Below, piece after piece: positions 26,748 to 34,390 of a stretch of 64,000 bases of DNA; the first letter of the stretch is position 1; every line of letters begins with the position of its first letter. The notes beneath the pieces are model-generated. The model had not been told where the DNA came from, did not search any database, and worked only from the letters and a program-made list of their open reading frames with translations. Source of the stretch: Microbacterium amylolyticum (GTDB taxonomy: Bacteria; Actinomycetota; Actinomycetes; Actinomycetales; Microbacteriaceae); the NCBI RefSeq assembly GCF_011046975.1, contig NZ_CP049253.1, forward strand, positions 1,426,001-1,490,000. Direction: 5' to 3'. The translations under genes and the position numbers were made by a program.

Positions 26748-26771
26748 TAGCCTGTGGGCAAGCGCTTTCCA
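26748..26771 (+). promoter_or_regulatory. Promoter and LacI operator of the Gfo/Idh-DUF6807 unit
   Basis: TAGCCT (26748-26753) is a likely -10, with the palindrome GGCAAGCGCTTTCC immediately downstream (26758-26771). A repressor there would block RNA polymerase escape. Confidence 0.75.
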
Positions 26772-26784
26772 GTCGAGGAGGAAC

Positions 26785-27924
26785 ATGCCCATTCGCGTCG
26801 TTGTCGTCGGAGCAGGAGCCATCGCTCGCGGGCAACACCTGCCCAGCCTCCTCGCCTTAGGCGACCGCGTTGACGTCATCGCCGTGTGCGATGTCAACGC
26901 CGACGCCGCGGAGGCCACCGCGCGCGAGTTCGGCATCCGCCGCTCGTCGTCTGACCTCGCTGAGCTCCTCACAAGCGAACGCCCCGACCTCGTGACGCTG
27001 GCCACGCCTCCCGTCGCGCACCGCGACGCCGCGATCGCCGCACTGGGCGCGGGCGCATGGGTGCTGTCAGAAAAACCACCGACCCTCTCGCTGGCCGACT
27101 ACGACCGCATCTCGACGCACGAGAGCGAAGGCGGCCCCTTCGCGAGCTACATCTTCCAGCACCGCTTCGGCTCCGCCGCCGAACGCCTGCGGCAGCTGAT
27201 CGCCGACGGAACGCTCGGACGCCCCCTCGTCGCACGGTGCGACACCCTCTGGTACCGCGACGCCGACTATTTCGCGGTTCCGTGGCGCGGCCGATGGGAA
27301 TCCGAAGGCGGCGGGCCGACCATGGGGCATGGCATCCACCAGATGGACCTCCTCCTGTCGCTTCTGGGCGACTGGACCGACGTCTCTGCCGTGATGTCGA
27401 ACCTGGCCCGCGACACCGAAACGGAAGACGTCTCGATGGCCGCCGTGCGGTTCGCCTCCGGGGCGATGTGCTCGATCGCCAACAGCCTCGTCTCTCCGCG
27501 GGAAACCAGCGTGATCCGCATCGACTTCGAACACGCCACCGTCGAGGTCGAGCACCTCTATGGGTACGACAACGCGCACTGGACGTGGACACCCGCGCCG
27601 CACGTGGACCCCGCCGTCGCCGCCACATGGGCCCCCACCGAAAACGTTCCGAGCGACTCCCACGCACCCCTGTTCGCACACGTGATCGACTGCATGGAGC
27701 GCGGAGAGCGCCCGCGGGCAAGCGGAGCGGACGGACGCCGGGTGATGGAACTCGCCGCGGGCATGTACAAGTCGGCGCTGCAGGGACGCTCCGTCTCACG
27801 CGACGAACTCACACCGGGTGACGATTTCTATGCGTCGATGGCGGGAGCCGACCCGGCCGCCGCAACCGCACAAATTCACGCCGGAACGATCAGGTCCTCG
27901 GCACACGAGGTGACCCATGGCTGA
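26785..27924 (+). CDS. Gfo/Idh/MocA oxidoreductase
   Basis: NAD(P)-dependent sugar dehydrogenase, 379 aa. Rossmann start RVVVVGAGAIARGQHLPSL (residues ~4-22), conserved LSEKPPTLS (~93-101) with the family Lys, and C-terminal GGGPTMGHGIHQMDLLLSL with the His active-site pair. GAGGAGGAAC precedes ATG 26785. The overlapping next gene encodes a DUF6807 protein, a frequent partner. Oxidation of a glycoside or its aglycone-linked sugar is inferred; the exact substrate is unknown. Confidence 0.9.
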   Translation: MPIRVVVVGAGAIARGQHLPSLLALGDRVDVIAVCDVNADAAEATAREFGIRRSSSDLAELLTSERPDLVTLATPPVAHRDAAIAALGAGAWVLSEKPPTLSLADYDRISTHESEGGPFASYIFQHRFGSAAERLRQLIADGTLGRPLVARCDTLWYRDADYFAVPWRGRWESEGGGPTMGHGIHQMDLLLSLLGDWTDVSAVMSNLARDTETEDVSMAAVRFASGAMCSIANSLVSPRETSVIRIDFEHATVEVEHLYGYDNAHWTWTPAPHVDPAVAATWAPTENVPSDSHAPLFAHVIDCMERGERPRASGADGRRVMELAAGMYKSALQGRSVSRDELTPGDDFYASMAGADPAAATAQIHAGTIRSSAHEVTHG

Positions 27925-28828
27925 GATCACGATCGCGCGTGAGGACGAGGCACTCACCGTTACCGCGGGCGGAACCGACATCGCCCGGTACGTGTTCCGC
28001 GACAACGCCGACGCGTTCGAAGGGCCAAAACCGTTCCTGCACCCGCTGCGCACGCTGAGCGGCGCGCCCATCACGGGCTACCGCCCCTGGGACCACCGGT
28101 GGCACAAGGGTCTGCAGATGACCCTCACCGACGTGTCCGGGCAGAACTTCTGGGGCGGCAACACCTACGTCCACGGCGAGGGCTACCTGCCCCTCGACAA
28201 CATCGGCCAGATCCGGCATGACGAGTTCACGGCGGTGGCCTCCGGCGTCGAGGCCCACTGCGATGAACGGTTGACCTGGATCACACGGGCGGGCCAGGAG
28301 TGGCTGTCGGAGGAACGGCAGCACCGCTTTCACAGCGTCGACCGCGCGGGCGGCACCTGGGCCCTCGACATGACCTCGGCGCTGGTCAACGTCGGCGGCC
28401 ACGAGCTCGTGCTCGGCAGTCCGACAACGCTCGGCCGCGAGAACGCCGGCTATTCCGGTGCGTTCCTGCGGCTCACCCGCTCCTTCGCCGGCGGTGTGGT
28501 GACAACACCCGACGGCGAATACCGCGGCGCCGAGGCGGACGCCGTCATGGGAACACAGGCGCCATGGCTCGCCTTCTCCGGAGCGCACGACGAGATCGAT
28601 GGTGGGGCCACCGTGCTCGCCTTCGCCGGAACATCGACCGGACAGCCACCGCTGCGCTGGTTCGTTCGATCCGAGCCGTTCCCCGTGATCGCACCATCGC
28701 CCACGTTCTCGGAGACGATCGTGCTATCCCCCGGCGACCGCCTCGAGCTCTCGCATCGCTTCGTGATCACCGATCGCATCCACAGCGCCCCGGAGATCGC
28801 CGCGCTCGCCGCACGCCTCACACCGTAG
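27917..28828 (+). CDS. DUF6807 (PmoA-like) family protein
   Basis: 303-aa soluble protein of the family annotated as PmoA/DUF6807, found in sugar-catabolic loci. Conserved block LHPLRTLSGAPITGYRPWDH then RWHKGLQM (His-rich, ~48-75), which suggests a metal or sugar site, and a galactose-mutarotase-like beta-rich body. Its ATG overlaps the oxidoreductase stop by 8 nt, so the two are translationally coupled. Enzymatic role not established. Confidence 0.8.
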   Translation: MAEITIAREDEALTVTAGGTDIARYVFRDNADAFEGPKPFLHPLRTLSGAPITGYRPWDHRWHKGLQMTLTDVSGQNFWGGNTYVHGEGYLPLDNIGQIRHDEFTAVASGVEAHCDERLTWITRAGQEWLSEERQHRFHSVDRAGGTWALDMTSALVNVGGHELVLGSPTTLGRENAGYSGAFLRLTRSFAGGVVTTPDGEYRGAEADAVMGTQAPWLAFSGAHDEIDGGATVLAFAGTSTGQPPLRWFVRSEPFPVIAPSPTFSETIVLSPGDRLELSHRFVITDRIHSAPEIAALAARLTP

Positions 28829-28917
28829 CCGGGGCCCTCTCGCGGGAACGGCGCGCTCGCCGAGCGGTGCCCGACCAGCGCGCCGCGCCCGCCCGTGGCA
28901 CCCCCCACATGGCGGTG

Positions 28918-28965
28918 TTGTAAAACGTTTCTTCGTGCGCTAGCTTGATCGGGGAAGCGCTTTCC
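28918..28965 (+). promoter_or_regulatory. Promoter with LacI operator, binding protein 1
   Basis: TTGTAA (28918-28923), 17-bp spacer, TAGCTT (28941-28946), then the palindrome GGGAAGCGCTTTCC (28952-28965). A well-formed sigma-70-type promoter with a repressor site just after the -10. Confidence 0.85.
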
Positions 28966-29010
28966 AATGGGCGCAATCCTCCCCCGGCAACGACGCACGA
29001 AGGAACAGCA

Positions 29011-30291
29011 ATGAAGCGACCGTTCACGCGCCCGATCACGATCCTCGCGGGGATCGGTGTCGCCACTCTCACCCTCACCTCCTGCACGGGAGGGGGGTCC
29101 GGAGAGTACGACCCCGACGCCGAGGTTGCTCTGACCTTCACCTGGTGGGGCAACGACGATCGTGCGGAGCGCTACCAGACACTCATCGACGCCTTCAACG
29201 AAGAGCACCCGAACATCCGCATCAACGGATCGTTCAGTGACTTCCCCTCGTACTGGGAGAAGCGACAGACCGAAGCTGCCGGCGGCGGCCTTCCCGACGT
29301 GTGGCAGTTCTCCGACAGCTACCTGCGCCAGTACGCCGAGAACAACCTGCTCGTCGACCTCGGCACGCTCAGCGAGTACGTCACGACGGACGCGATCGAA
29401 GAGGGCCTGCTCGGAACGGGCCAGCTCGAGGGCACGCAGTACTCGCTGCCCCTCGGCTACAGCACGTGGGCTGTGTTCCTGAACGACGACATCCTGGCCG
29501 AGTACGACATCGAGCCCTACGCCGGCGGCACCAGCTTCGAGGAATACTCGCAGTGGATGGCCGATGTGACCGAAGCAACGGGCGGAGAGGTGTTCGGCGG
29601 CACGGACTACACGCAGCGCATCCAGAACTTCGAGAACGTTCTGCGCGCCTCGGGTGGAAACCTCTACACGGAGGACGGCGAGCTCGGATTCACCGAAGAG
29701 CAGCTGGCCGACTTCTGGGAGATGGGCGCGGCCGACCGCGACGGCGCCGTCGTCCCGCAGCAGCGCCTCGAAGAGTCCTTCCCCGTTTCGGGCTTCGGCG
29801 CGAACCTCACCGCCAGCGAGGCCAGCTGGAGCAACTTCATCGCTAGCTATCTCGGCGACTCCGGCGCATCGAGCATCACGATGGCCGCCCCACCGACGGA
29901 CGTTGCCGGCTCGGCGGACCTGTACCAGCAGGCAGGCCTGCAGATGGCCGTCTCTGCGAACAGCGAGCACCCGGAGGCCGCGGCGATCTTCCTGGACTTC
30001 GTCGTCAACAGCCCCGAGGCGGGCGAGATCTTCGGCACATCCCTCGGCTTCCCTGCCTCGCAGACCAAGCTCGATGGCGCCACACTCGAGGGCGCGGACC
30101 TGCAGGTTGCCGAGTTCCTCGCGTCGGTCGAAGACCGCATCGGAGCCGCGCCCCCCGCGCCCGTTGTGGGCTACGGCTCGCTCGAGCAGAAGTTCTGGGA
30201 CATCGGCAAGGAAATCGGCCTTGGAACCCTCACGGTTGACGCTGCCGTCGACCAGTTCTTCGCGGAATCACGCGTGATTCTCACCGATTGA
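29011..30291 (+). CDS. ABC sugar-binding lipoprotein 1
   Basis: Family-1 solute-binding protein, 426 aa, lipid-anchored: signal peptide with lipobox LTSC (~22-25) and a Gly/Ser linker. Core: TFTWWGNDDRAERYQTLIDA and LPDVWQFSDSYLRQYAEN. It is a close paralogue of the next gene; the pair shares long identical stretches and nearly identical C-termini. Each has its own promoter and operator. AGGAACAGCA precedes ATG 29011. Probably feeds the permeases at 31808-33675. Confidence 0.92.
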   Translation: MKRPFTRPITILAGIGVATLTLTSCTGGGSGEYDPDAEVALTFTWWGNDDRAERYQTLIDAFNEEHPNIRINGSFSDFPSYWEKRQTEAAGGGLPDVWQFSDSYLRQYAENNLLVDLGTLSEYVTTDAIEEGLLGTGQLEGTQYSLPLGYSTWAVFLNDDILAEYDIEPYAGGTSFEEYSQWMADVTEATGGEVFGGTDYTQRIQNFENVLRASGGNLYTEDGELGFTEEQLADFWEMGAADRDGAVVPQQRLEESFPVSGFGANLTASEASWSNFIASYLGDSGASSITMAAPPTDVAGSADLYQQAGLQMAVSANSEHPEAAAIFLDFVVNSPEAGEIFGTSLGFPASQTKLDGATLEGADLQVAEFLASVEDRIGAAPPAPVVGYGSLEQKFWDIGKEIGLGTLTVDAAVDQFFAESRVILTD

Positions 30292-30342
30292 CCCCGCCCC
30301 GGCGGCGTGACGAAATCGTGACGTCGCCGGGGTTCCTCCCCC

Positions 30343-30390
30343 TTGTGAATCGTTTCGGAGAGCCCTAAACTCACCGGCAAGCGCTTTCCC
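30343..30390 (+). promoter_or_regulatory. Promoter with LacI operator, binding protein 2
   Basis: TTGTGA (30343-30348), 17-bp spacer, TAAACT (30366-30371), then GGCAAGCGCTTTCCC (30376-30390). Same architecture as the promoter at 28918. Confidence 0.87.
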
Positions 30391-30442
30391 AAGCGCTCGC
30401 CCATCGACGGGCATCGAACAATGACGTTCTGAGAGGACAAGG

Positions 30443-31750
30443 ATGTTCCGCACCAAGAAGACGGCCGCGATCACAGCCATCGCCGCTATCGGCGGTCTCA
30501 CCCTCGCTGGGTGCTCCAGCAACACCGGAGGCGGCGCCGAGCCGGCCGAGGTCGACCCGGACGAGCAGATCACGCTCACCATGGCCTTCTGGGGCAACGA
30601 TGTGCGCGCCGACCTGTACAACCAGGCTTTCGACGCCTTCAACGAGGAATACCCCAACATTCAGATCCAGAGCTCCTTCCTGGACTTCCCCGCATTCTGG
30701 GAGCTGCGCCAGACGGAAGCCGCCGGCGGCGGTCTGCCCGATGTGATGCAGTTCGATTACTCCTACCTGCGCCAGTACGCCGAGAACGGCCTGCTGCTGG
30801 ATCTGACGCCGTATGTCGGAAGCATCATCGACGACGAACCGCTGTCGGACGAGATCCTCTCGATCGGACAGGTCGCCGACGGCATGTTCGGCATTCCCAC
30901 CTCCACCAACGCCTGGGCGATGTTCCTGAACCCCACGACAATCGAGGAAATCGGCGTCGCGCCGTTCGCGGGCGGATCGTGGGAGGACTACGCCGCCTGG
31001 ATGAAGGACGCTGCCGACACGGCCGCCGCAAACGGCGTCGACGCTTTCGGCGGGTCGGACTTCACCGGCCGCATCCAGAACTTCGAGGTGCAGCAGCGCG
31101 CCAAGGGCCAGGACCTCTTCACGGAGGACGGCGAGCCCAACTTCACCGAGGACGACCTGCGCGAGTTCTGGGAGCAGGGCTCTGAGGTTCGCACCGACGG
31201 CTCGGTGATGCCGATGCAGCGCAACGAAGAACTCCACCCTCTGGGCGGATTCGACATCGGCGCCGTGGCCAGCGAGCTCACGTGGGACAACTTCGGCGCC
31301 GGCTACCTCGCCAACCTGGGCGAGGGCTACGACACGCTCGACCTGGTCGCACCCCCGGTCACCGTCGAGGGCGCAACAGACCTGTACCTGAAGCCCTCGA
31401 TGCTGCACGCGATTGCCGCCAACTCCGACCACCCCGACGCCGCGGCAACGCTGGTCGACTTCCTCATCAACAGCCCGGAGTCGGGCGAGATCTTCGGCAC
31501 CAACCGCGGTCTTCCCGCGTCGGCAACGGCGCTCGAGGCAGCAACGCTCGATGACTTCAGCCAGAAGATCGCCGACTACGAGGCCTCGATCGAAGACCGC
31601 ATCGGAGCCGCCCCGCCTGTGCCGATCGTCGGCTACGGCACCCTCGAAGAGAAGTTCCGTCAGCTGGGCGAAGAGCTGGGCTACGGCACGACCACGGTCG
31701 ACGCCGCCGTCAGCCAGTTCTTCTCCGAGATGAACGTCATCCTCAACTAA
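30443..31750 (+). CDS. ABC sugar-binding lipoprotein 2
   Basis: Paralogue of the preceding gene, 435 aa: lipobox LAGC (~21-24), TMAFWGNDVRADLYNQAFDA, LPDVMQFDYSYLRQYAENG, and C-terminal IGAAPPVPIVGYGTLEEKF matching binding protein 1 closely. Two receptors for one permease pair suggest different oligosaccharide sizes or linkages. GAGAGGACAAGG precedes ATG 30443. Confidence 0.92.
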   Translation: MFRTKKTAAITAIAAIGGLTLAGCSSNTGGGAEPAEVDPDEQITLTMAFWGNDVRADLYNQAFDAFNEEYPNIQIQSSFLDFPAFWELRQTEAAGGGLPDVMQFDYSYLRQYAENGLLLDLTPYVGSIIDDEPLSDEILSIGQVADGMFGIPTSTNAWAMFLNPTTIEEIGVAPFAGGSWEDYAAWMKDAADTAAANGVDAFGGSDFTGRIQNFEVQQRAKGQDLFTEDGEPNFTEDDLREFWEQGSEVRTDGSVMPMQRNEELHPLGGFDIGAVASELTWDNFGAGYLANLGEGYDTLDLVAPPVTVEGATDLYLKPSMLHAIAANSDHPDAAATLVDFLINSPESGEIFGTNRGLPASATALEAATLDDFSQKIADYEASIEDRIGAAPPVPIVGYGTLEEKFRQLGEELGYGTTTVDAAVSQFFSEMNVILN

Positions 31751-31759
31751 TTGCCCTCC

Positions 31760-31789
31760 GGTGGGCGGGGCGATGACGCCCCGCCCACC
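31760..31789 (+). other. Hairpin between binding protein 2 and the permease
   Basis: A 13-bp perfect GC stem (31760-31772 with 31777-31789), loop ATGA, in the 57-nt gap. No T-run. It probably lowers permease expression relative to the receptor by processing or partial termination. Confidence 0.8.
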
Positions 31790-31807
31790 CCCACAGATCG
31801 GGAGAAC

Positions 31808-32788
31808 ATGACCGCGACAGATACGAGAACGGCGGTGACCCGCGGGTCGCTCCGGCGACCAGCCTTATCGGCTCCGCCCGTGCGAAGCGAGCTGAAGAAG
31901 AGGTCGCTGCGCGAAATGCTCGCGGGCTACGCCTTCCTCACCCCGTGGCTGATCGGCTTCATCGGCCTCACCGTTGGCCCGATGGCGTACTCGCTGTACC
32001 TGTCGTTCACGTCCTACAACCTGTTTTCCCCTCCTCGCTGGATCGGGCTGGGTAACTACATCCGGATGTTCACGGACGACCCCGTGTTCATCCAGTCGGC
32101 CACGATCACCCTCACCTATGTGATCGTCGGAACACCCATCAAGCTCGCCGCCGCTCTCTCGGTGGCTCTGCTGCTGAACTATCGCGACCGCGGCGCCGCA
32201 TTCTTCCGCTCCGCCTTCTACGCTCCCAGCCTGATCGGCGCATCCGTTTCGGTCGCCATCGTCTGGCGTGCCATGTTCAACACCGACGGCCCCGTTGACA
32301 ACGCTCTCTCGACCGTCGGCATCAACCTCGGCGGCTGGGTCGGTAACGTCAGCCTCGTCGTTCCCATGATGATCCTGCTCGCCGTCTGGCAGTTCGGCGG
32401 CGCCATGGTGATCTTTCTCGCCGGCCTGAAGCAGGTCCCCAAGGAGCTCTACGAAGCCGCTGAGGTCGACGGTGCGGGAGCAATCCGCCGCTTCCGCGCG
32501 GTGACGATCCCCATGCTCTCCCCGGTTATCTTCTTCAACCTCGTCCTCGAACTGATCGGTGCTTTCCAGGTGTTCGCCTCGGCGTACATCATCTCGAACG
32601 GAACGGGTGGCCCCGCCGGTATGACCAACTTCATCACCCTGTACCTCTACAAGCGCGGATTCCAGGACAGCCAGATGGGCTACGCCGCGGCGCTCGGCTG
32701 GGTCGTGATGGCCGTTGTGGCCGTGCTCGCCGTAATCCTGTTCCGCACCCAGAAGTCTTGGGTTCACTACGCGGGAGAAGACCGATGA
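31808..32788 (+). CDS. ABC sugar permease (MalF/UgpA type)
   Basis: Inner-membrane subunit, 326 aa, six membrane segments (first LAGYAFLTPWLIGFIGLTVG). EAA loop KELYEAAEVDGAGAIRRF docks a separate ATPase, absent here. GGGAGAAC precedes ATG 31808. Its TGA overlaps the next ATG. Confidence 0.92.
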   Translation: MTATDTRTAVTRGSLRRPALSAPPVRSELKKRSLREMLAGYAFLTPWLIGFIGLTVGPMAYSLYLSFTSYNLFSPPRWIGLGNYIRMFTDDPVFIQSATITLTYVIVGTPIKLAAALSVALLLNYRDRGAAFFRSAFYAPSLIGASVSVAIVWRAMFNTDGPVDNALSTVGINLGGWVGNVSLVVPMMILLAVWQFGGAMVIFLAGLKQVPKELYEAAEVDGAGAIRRFRAVTIPMLSPVIFFNLVLELIGAFQVFASAYIISNGTGGPAGMTNFITLYLYKRGFQDSQMGYAAALGWVVMAVVAVLAVILFRTQKSWVHYAGEDR

Positions 32789-33675
32789 CCGCCACCGCCC
32801 TCATCACCACGGGCGCGCCCGCCCCGCGACGCCGCATCACCCGCCGCGGATGGCAGACGGTGATCTGGATGATCGCCCTGATCGCGATCACCTGCGTCGT
32901 CATCTATCCGCTGATCTGGCTGTTCATGTCCACGTTCAAGCCGAACCCCGAGTTCGGCCAGAACCCCGGACTGCTGCCGTGGAATCCCACCGTTGCGAAC
33001 TACATCAAGGTTGCCGACGGCATCGGCGGTGTGCCCATGTGGCGCTTCTTCGCCAACTCGCTGATCCTCGCCGTCGCGGCCGTGATCGGAACCGTTGCGT
33101 CCTCGGCCCTCGCGGCCTACGGCTTCGCGCGCATCCGCTTCAAGGGCGTTGGCATTCTGTTCACGGCCATGATCGGCACATTGCTGCTGCCGTTCCACGT
33201 GGTGATCATTCCCCAGTACATCTGGTTCAACCAGCTGGGCTTCGTCGACACCTTCGTGCCGCTGATCCTGCCGAAGTTCCTCGCCACCGAGGCGTTCTTC
33301 GTGTTCCTGTGCGTGCAGTTCATCCGCAGCATCCCCCGCGACATGGACGAGGCCGCTCGCATCGACGGCGCCGGCCACGGACGGATCTTCTTCTCGATCA
33401 TCCTGCCGCTAGTCAAGCCCGCCCTGATCACCTGCGCGATCTTCGCCTTCATCTGGTCATGGAACGACTTCCTCGGCCCACTGCTGTATTTGAACAGCCC
33501 CGACAATTACCCGCTCCCCATCGCCCTCCGGCTCTACAACGACCAAACGTCGACCAGTGACTACGGCGCAACCGTGACGGCATCGTTCGTTGCCCTGGTA
33601 CCCGTTTTGCTGTTCTTCATCGTGTTCCAGCGCTTCCTCGTCGACGGCGTTGCCACACAGGGCCTGAAGGGCTGA
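32785..33675 (+). CDS. ABC sugar permease (MalG/UgpE type)
   Basis: Second permease subunit, 296 aa, six membrane segments. Cytoplasmic EAA loop MDEAARIDGAGHGRIFF; C-terminus RFLVDGVATQGLKG, normal for this family. ATG 32785 overlaps the upstream stop (ATGA). Forms the channel with the previous product for the two lipoproteins upstream. Confidence 0.93.
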   Translation: MTATALITTGAPAPRRRITRRGWQTVIWMIALIAITCVVIYPLIWLFMSTFKPNPEFGQNPGLLPWNPTVANYIKVADGIGGVPMWRFFANSLILAVAAVIGTVASSALAAYGFARIRFKGVGILFTAMIGTLLLPFHVVIIPQYIWFNQLGFVDTFVPLILPKFLATEAFFVFLCVQFIRSIPRDMDEAARIDGAGHGRIFFSIILPLVKPALITCAIFAFIWSWNDFLGPLLYLNSPDNYPLPIALRLYNDQTSTSDYGATVTASFVALVPVLLFFIVFQRFLVDGVATQGLKG

Positions 33676-33677
33676 CC

Positions 33678-34316
33678 ATGGCACGCGTCGACAGGGCGTT
33701 GCGGAGGGCCGCGACGTCCGGCTCCGGGCACACGAACGATGCACCGGCGCGTCACCCCGGCGCCACGGGAGCCTTCGCCCTGTTCGGCGAAGTGCTGCTG
33801 ACCGGTGTTCTCGTAGCGGTCGGGGGCGCGCTGATCGTGACGCTCCCCGCCGCTCTTGCGGCGGCCACCAGCCACCTGCGCCGATACGTGCGCGCGGAGA
33901 CCTCATCGTTCGGGCAGGCATGGGCAGACTTCGTGCGTGCTCTGCCAGGAGGGCTGGTGGTGGGGGCCACCAGCGTCGCCGTCGCCGCCATTCTCTGGGT
34001 CGACATCTCCATCGGCCGCTCCGGGGCGCTCCCGGGCGGCGGCGCGATCGTCGCCGCAGGATGGGTGCTCGCCGCGGTTGCCGCGGGCGCTCTTCTGGCG
34101 GCAACCGGCCGCTGGACGGCCGATGGCGGATGGAAGGGTGCCTTCCGCGGCCTTCCCCGATCAATGGCCAGCGACATCCCCGGCGCGATCTATCTGATCA
34201 TCGCCGCGGGGTTCATCGCACTGGCCGGCTCCATGTTGCCGCCGCTCGTTCTTCCGGCTCTCGGCTGCGCGGCCCTCGCCGCCGTCGCGATTCCGGAACG
34301 GCCGCGGCGCCGTTGA
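33678..34316 (+). CDS. Small membrane protein, YesL/DUF624-like
   Basis: 212-aa protein with about four to five membrane segments, starting 2 nt after the permease stop. The N-terminal membrane block (LFGEVLLTGVLVAVGGALIV, then LPAALAAATSHLRRYV) recalls YesL/DUF624 proteins that accompany carbohydrate ABC operons. Family assignment is tentative; its function in transport is unknown. Confidence 0.6.
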   Translation: MARVDRALRRAATSGSGHTNDAPARHPGATGAFALFGEVLLTGVLVAVGGALIVTLPAALAAATSHLRRYVRAETSSFGQAWADFVRALPGGLVVGATSVAVAAILWVDISIGRSGALPGGGAIVAAGWVLAAVAAGALLAATGRWTADGGWKGAFRGLPRSMASDIPGAIYLIIAAGFIALAGSMLPPLVLPALGCAALAAVAIPERPRRR

Positions 34317-34331
34317 ACTGACGACATCCCC

Positions 34332-34365
34332 GGGGCGCCGGAGCGGACTCCCGCCCCGGCGCCCC
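34332..34365 (+). other. Hairpin before GH42
   Basis: GGGGCGCCGG (34332-34341) pairs with CCGGCGCCCC (34356-34365). It could be a terminator of the transport genes or an attenuator; the ribosome site GGAGGAG for GH42 follows 14 nt later. Confidence 0.6.
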
Positions 34366-34390
34366 GCAAATTCTCTCCTGGAGGAGCACT

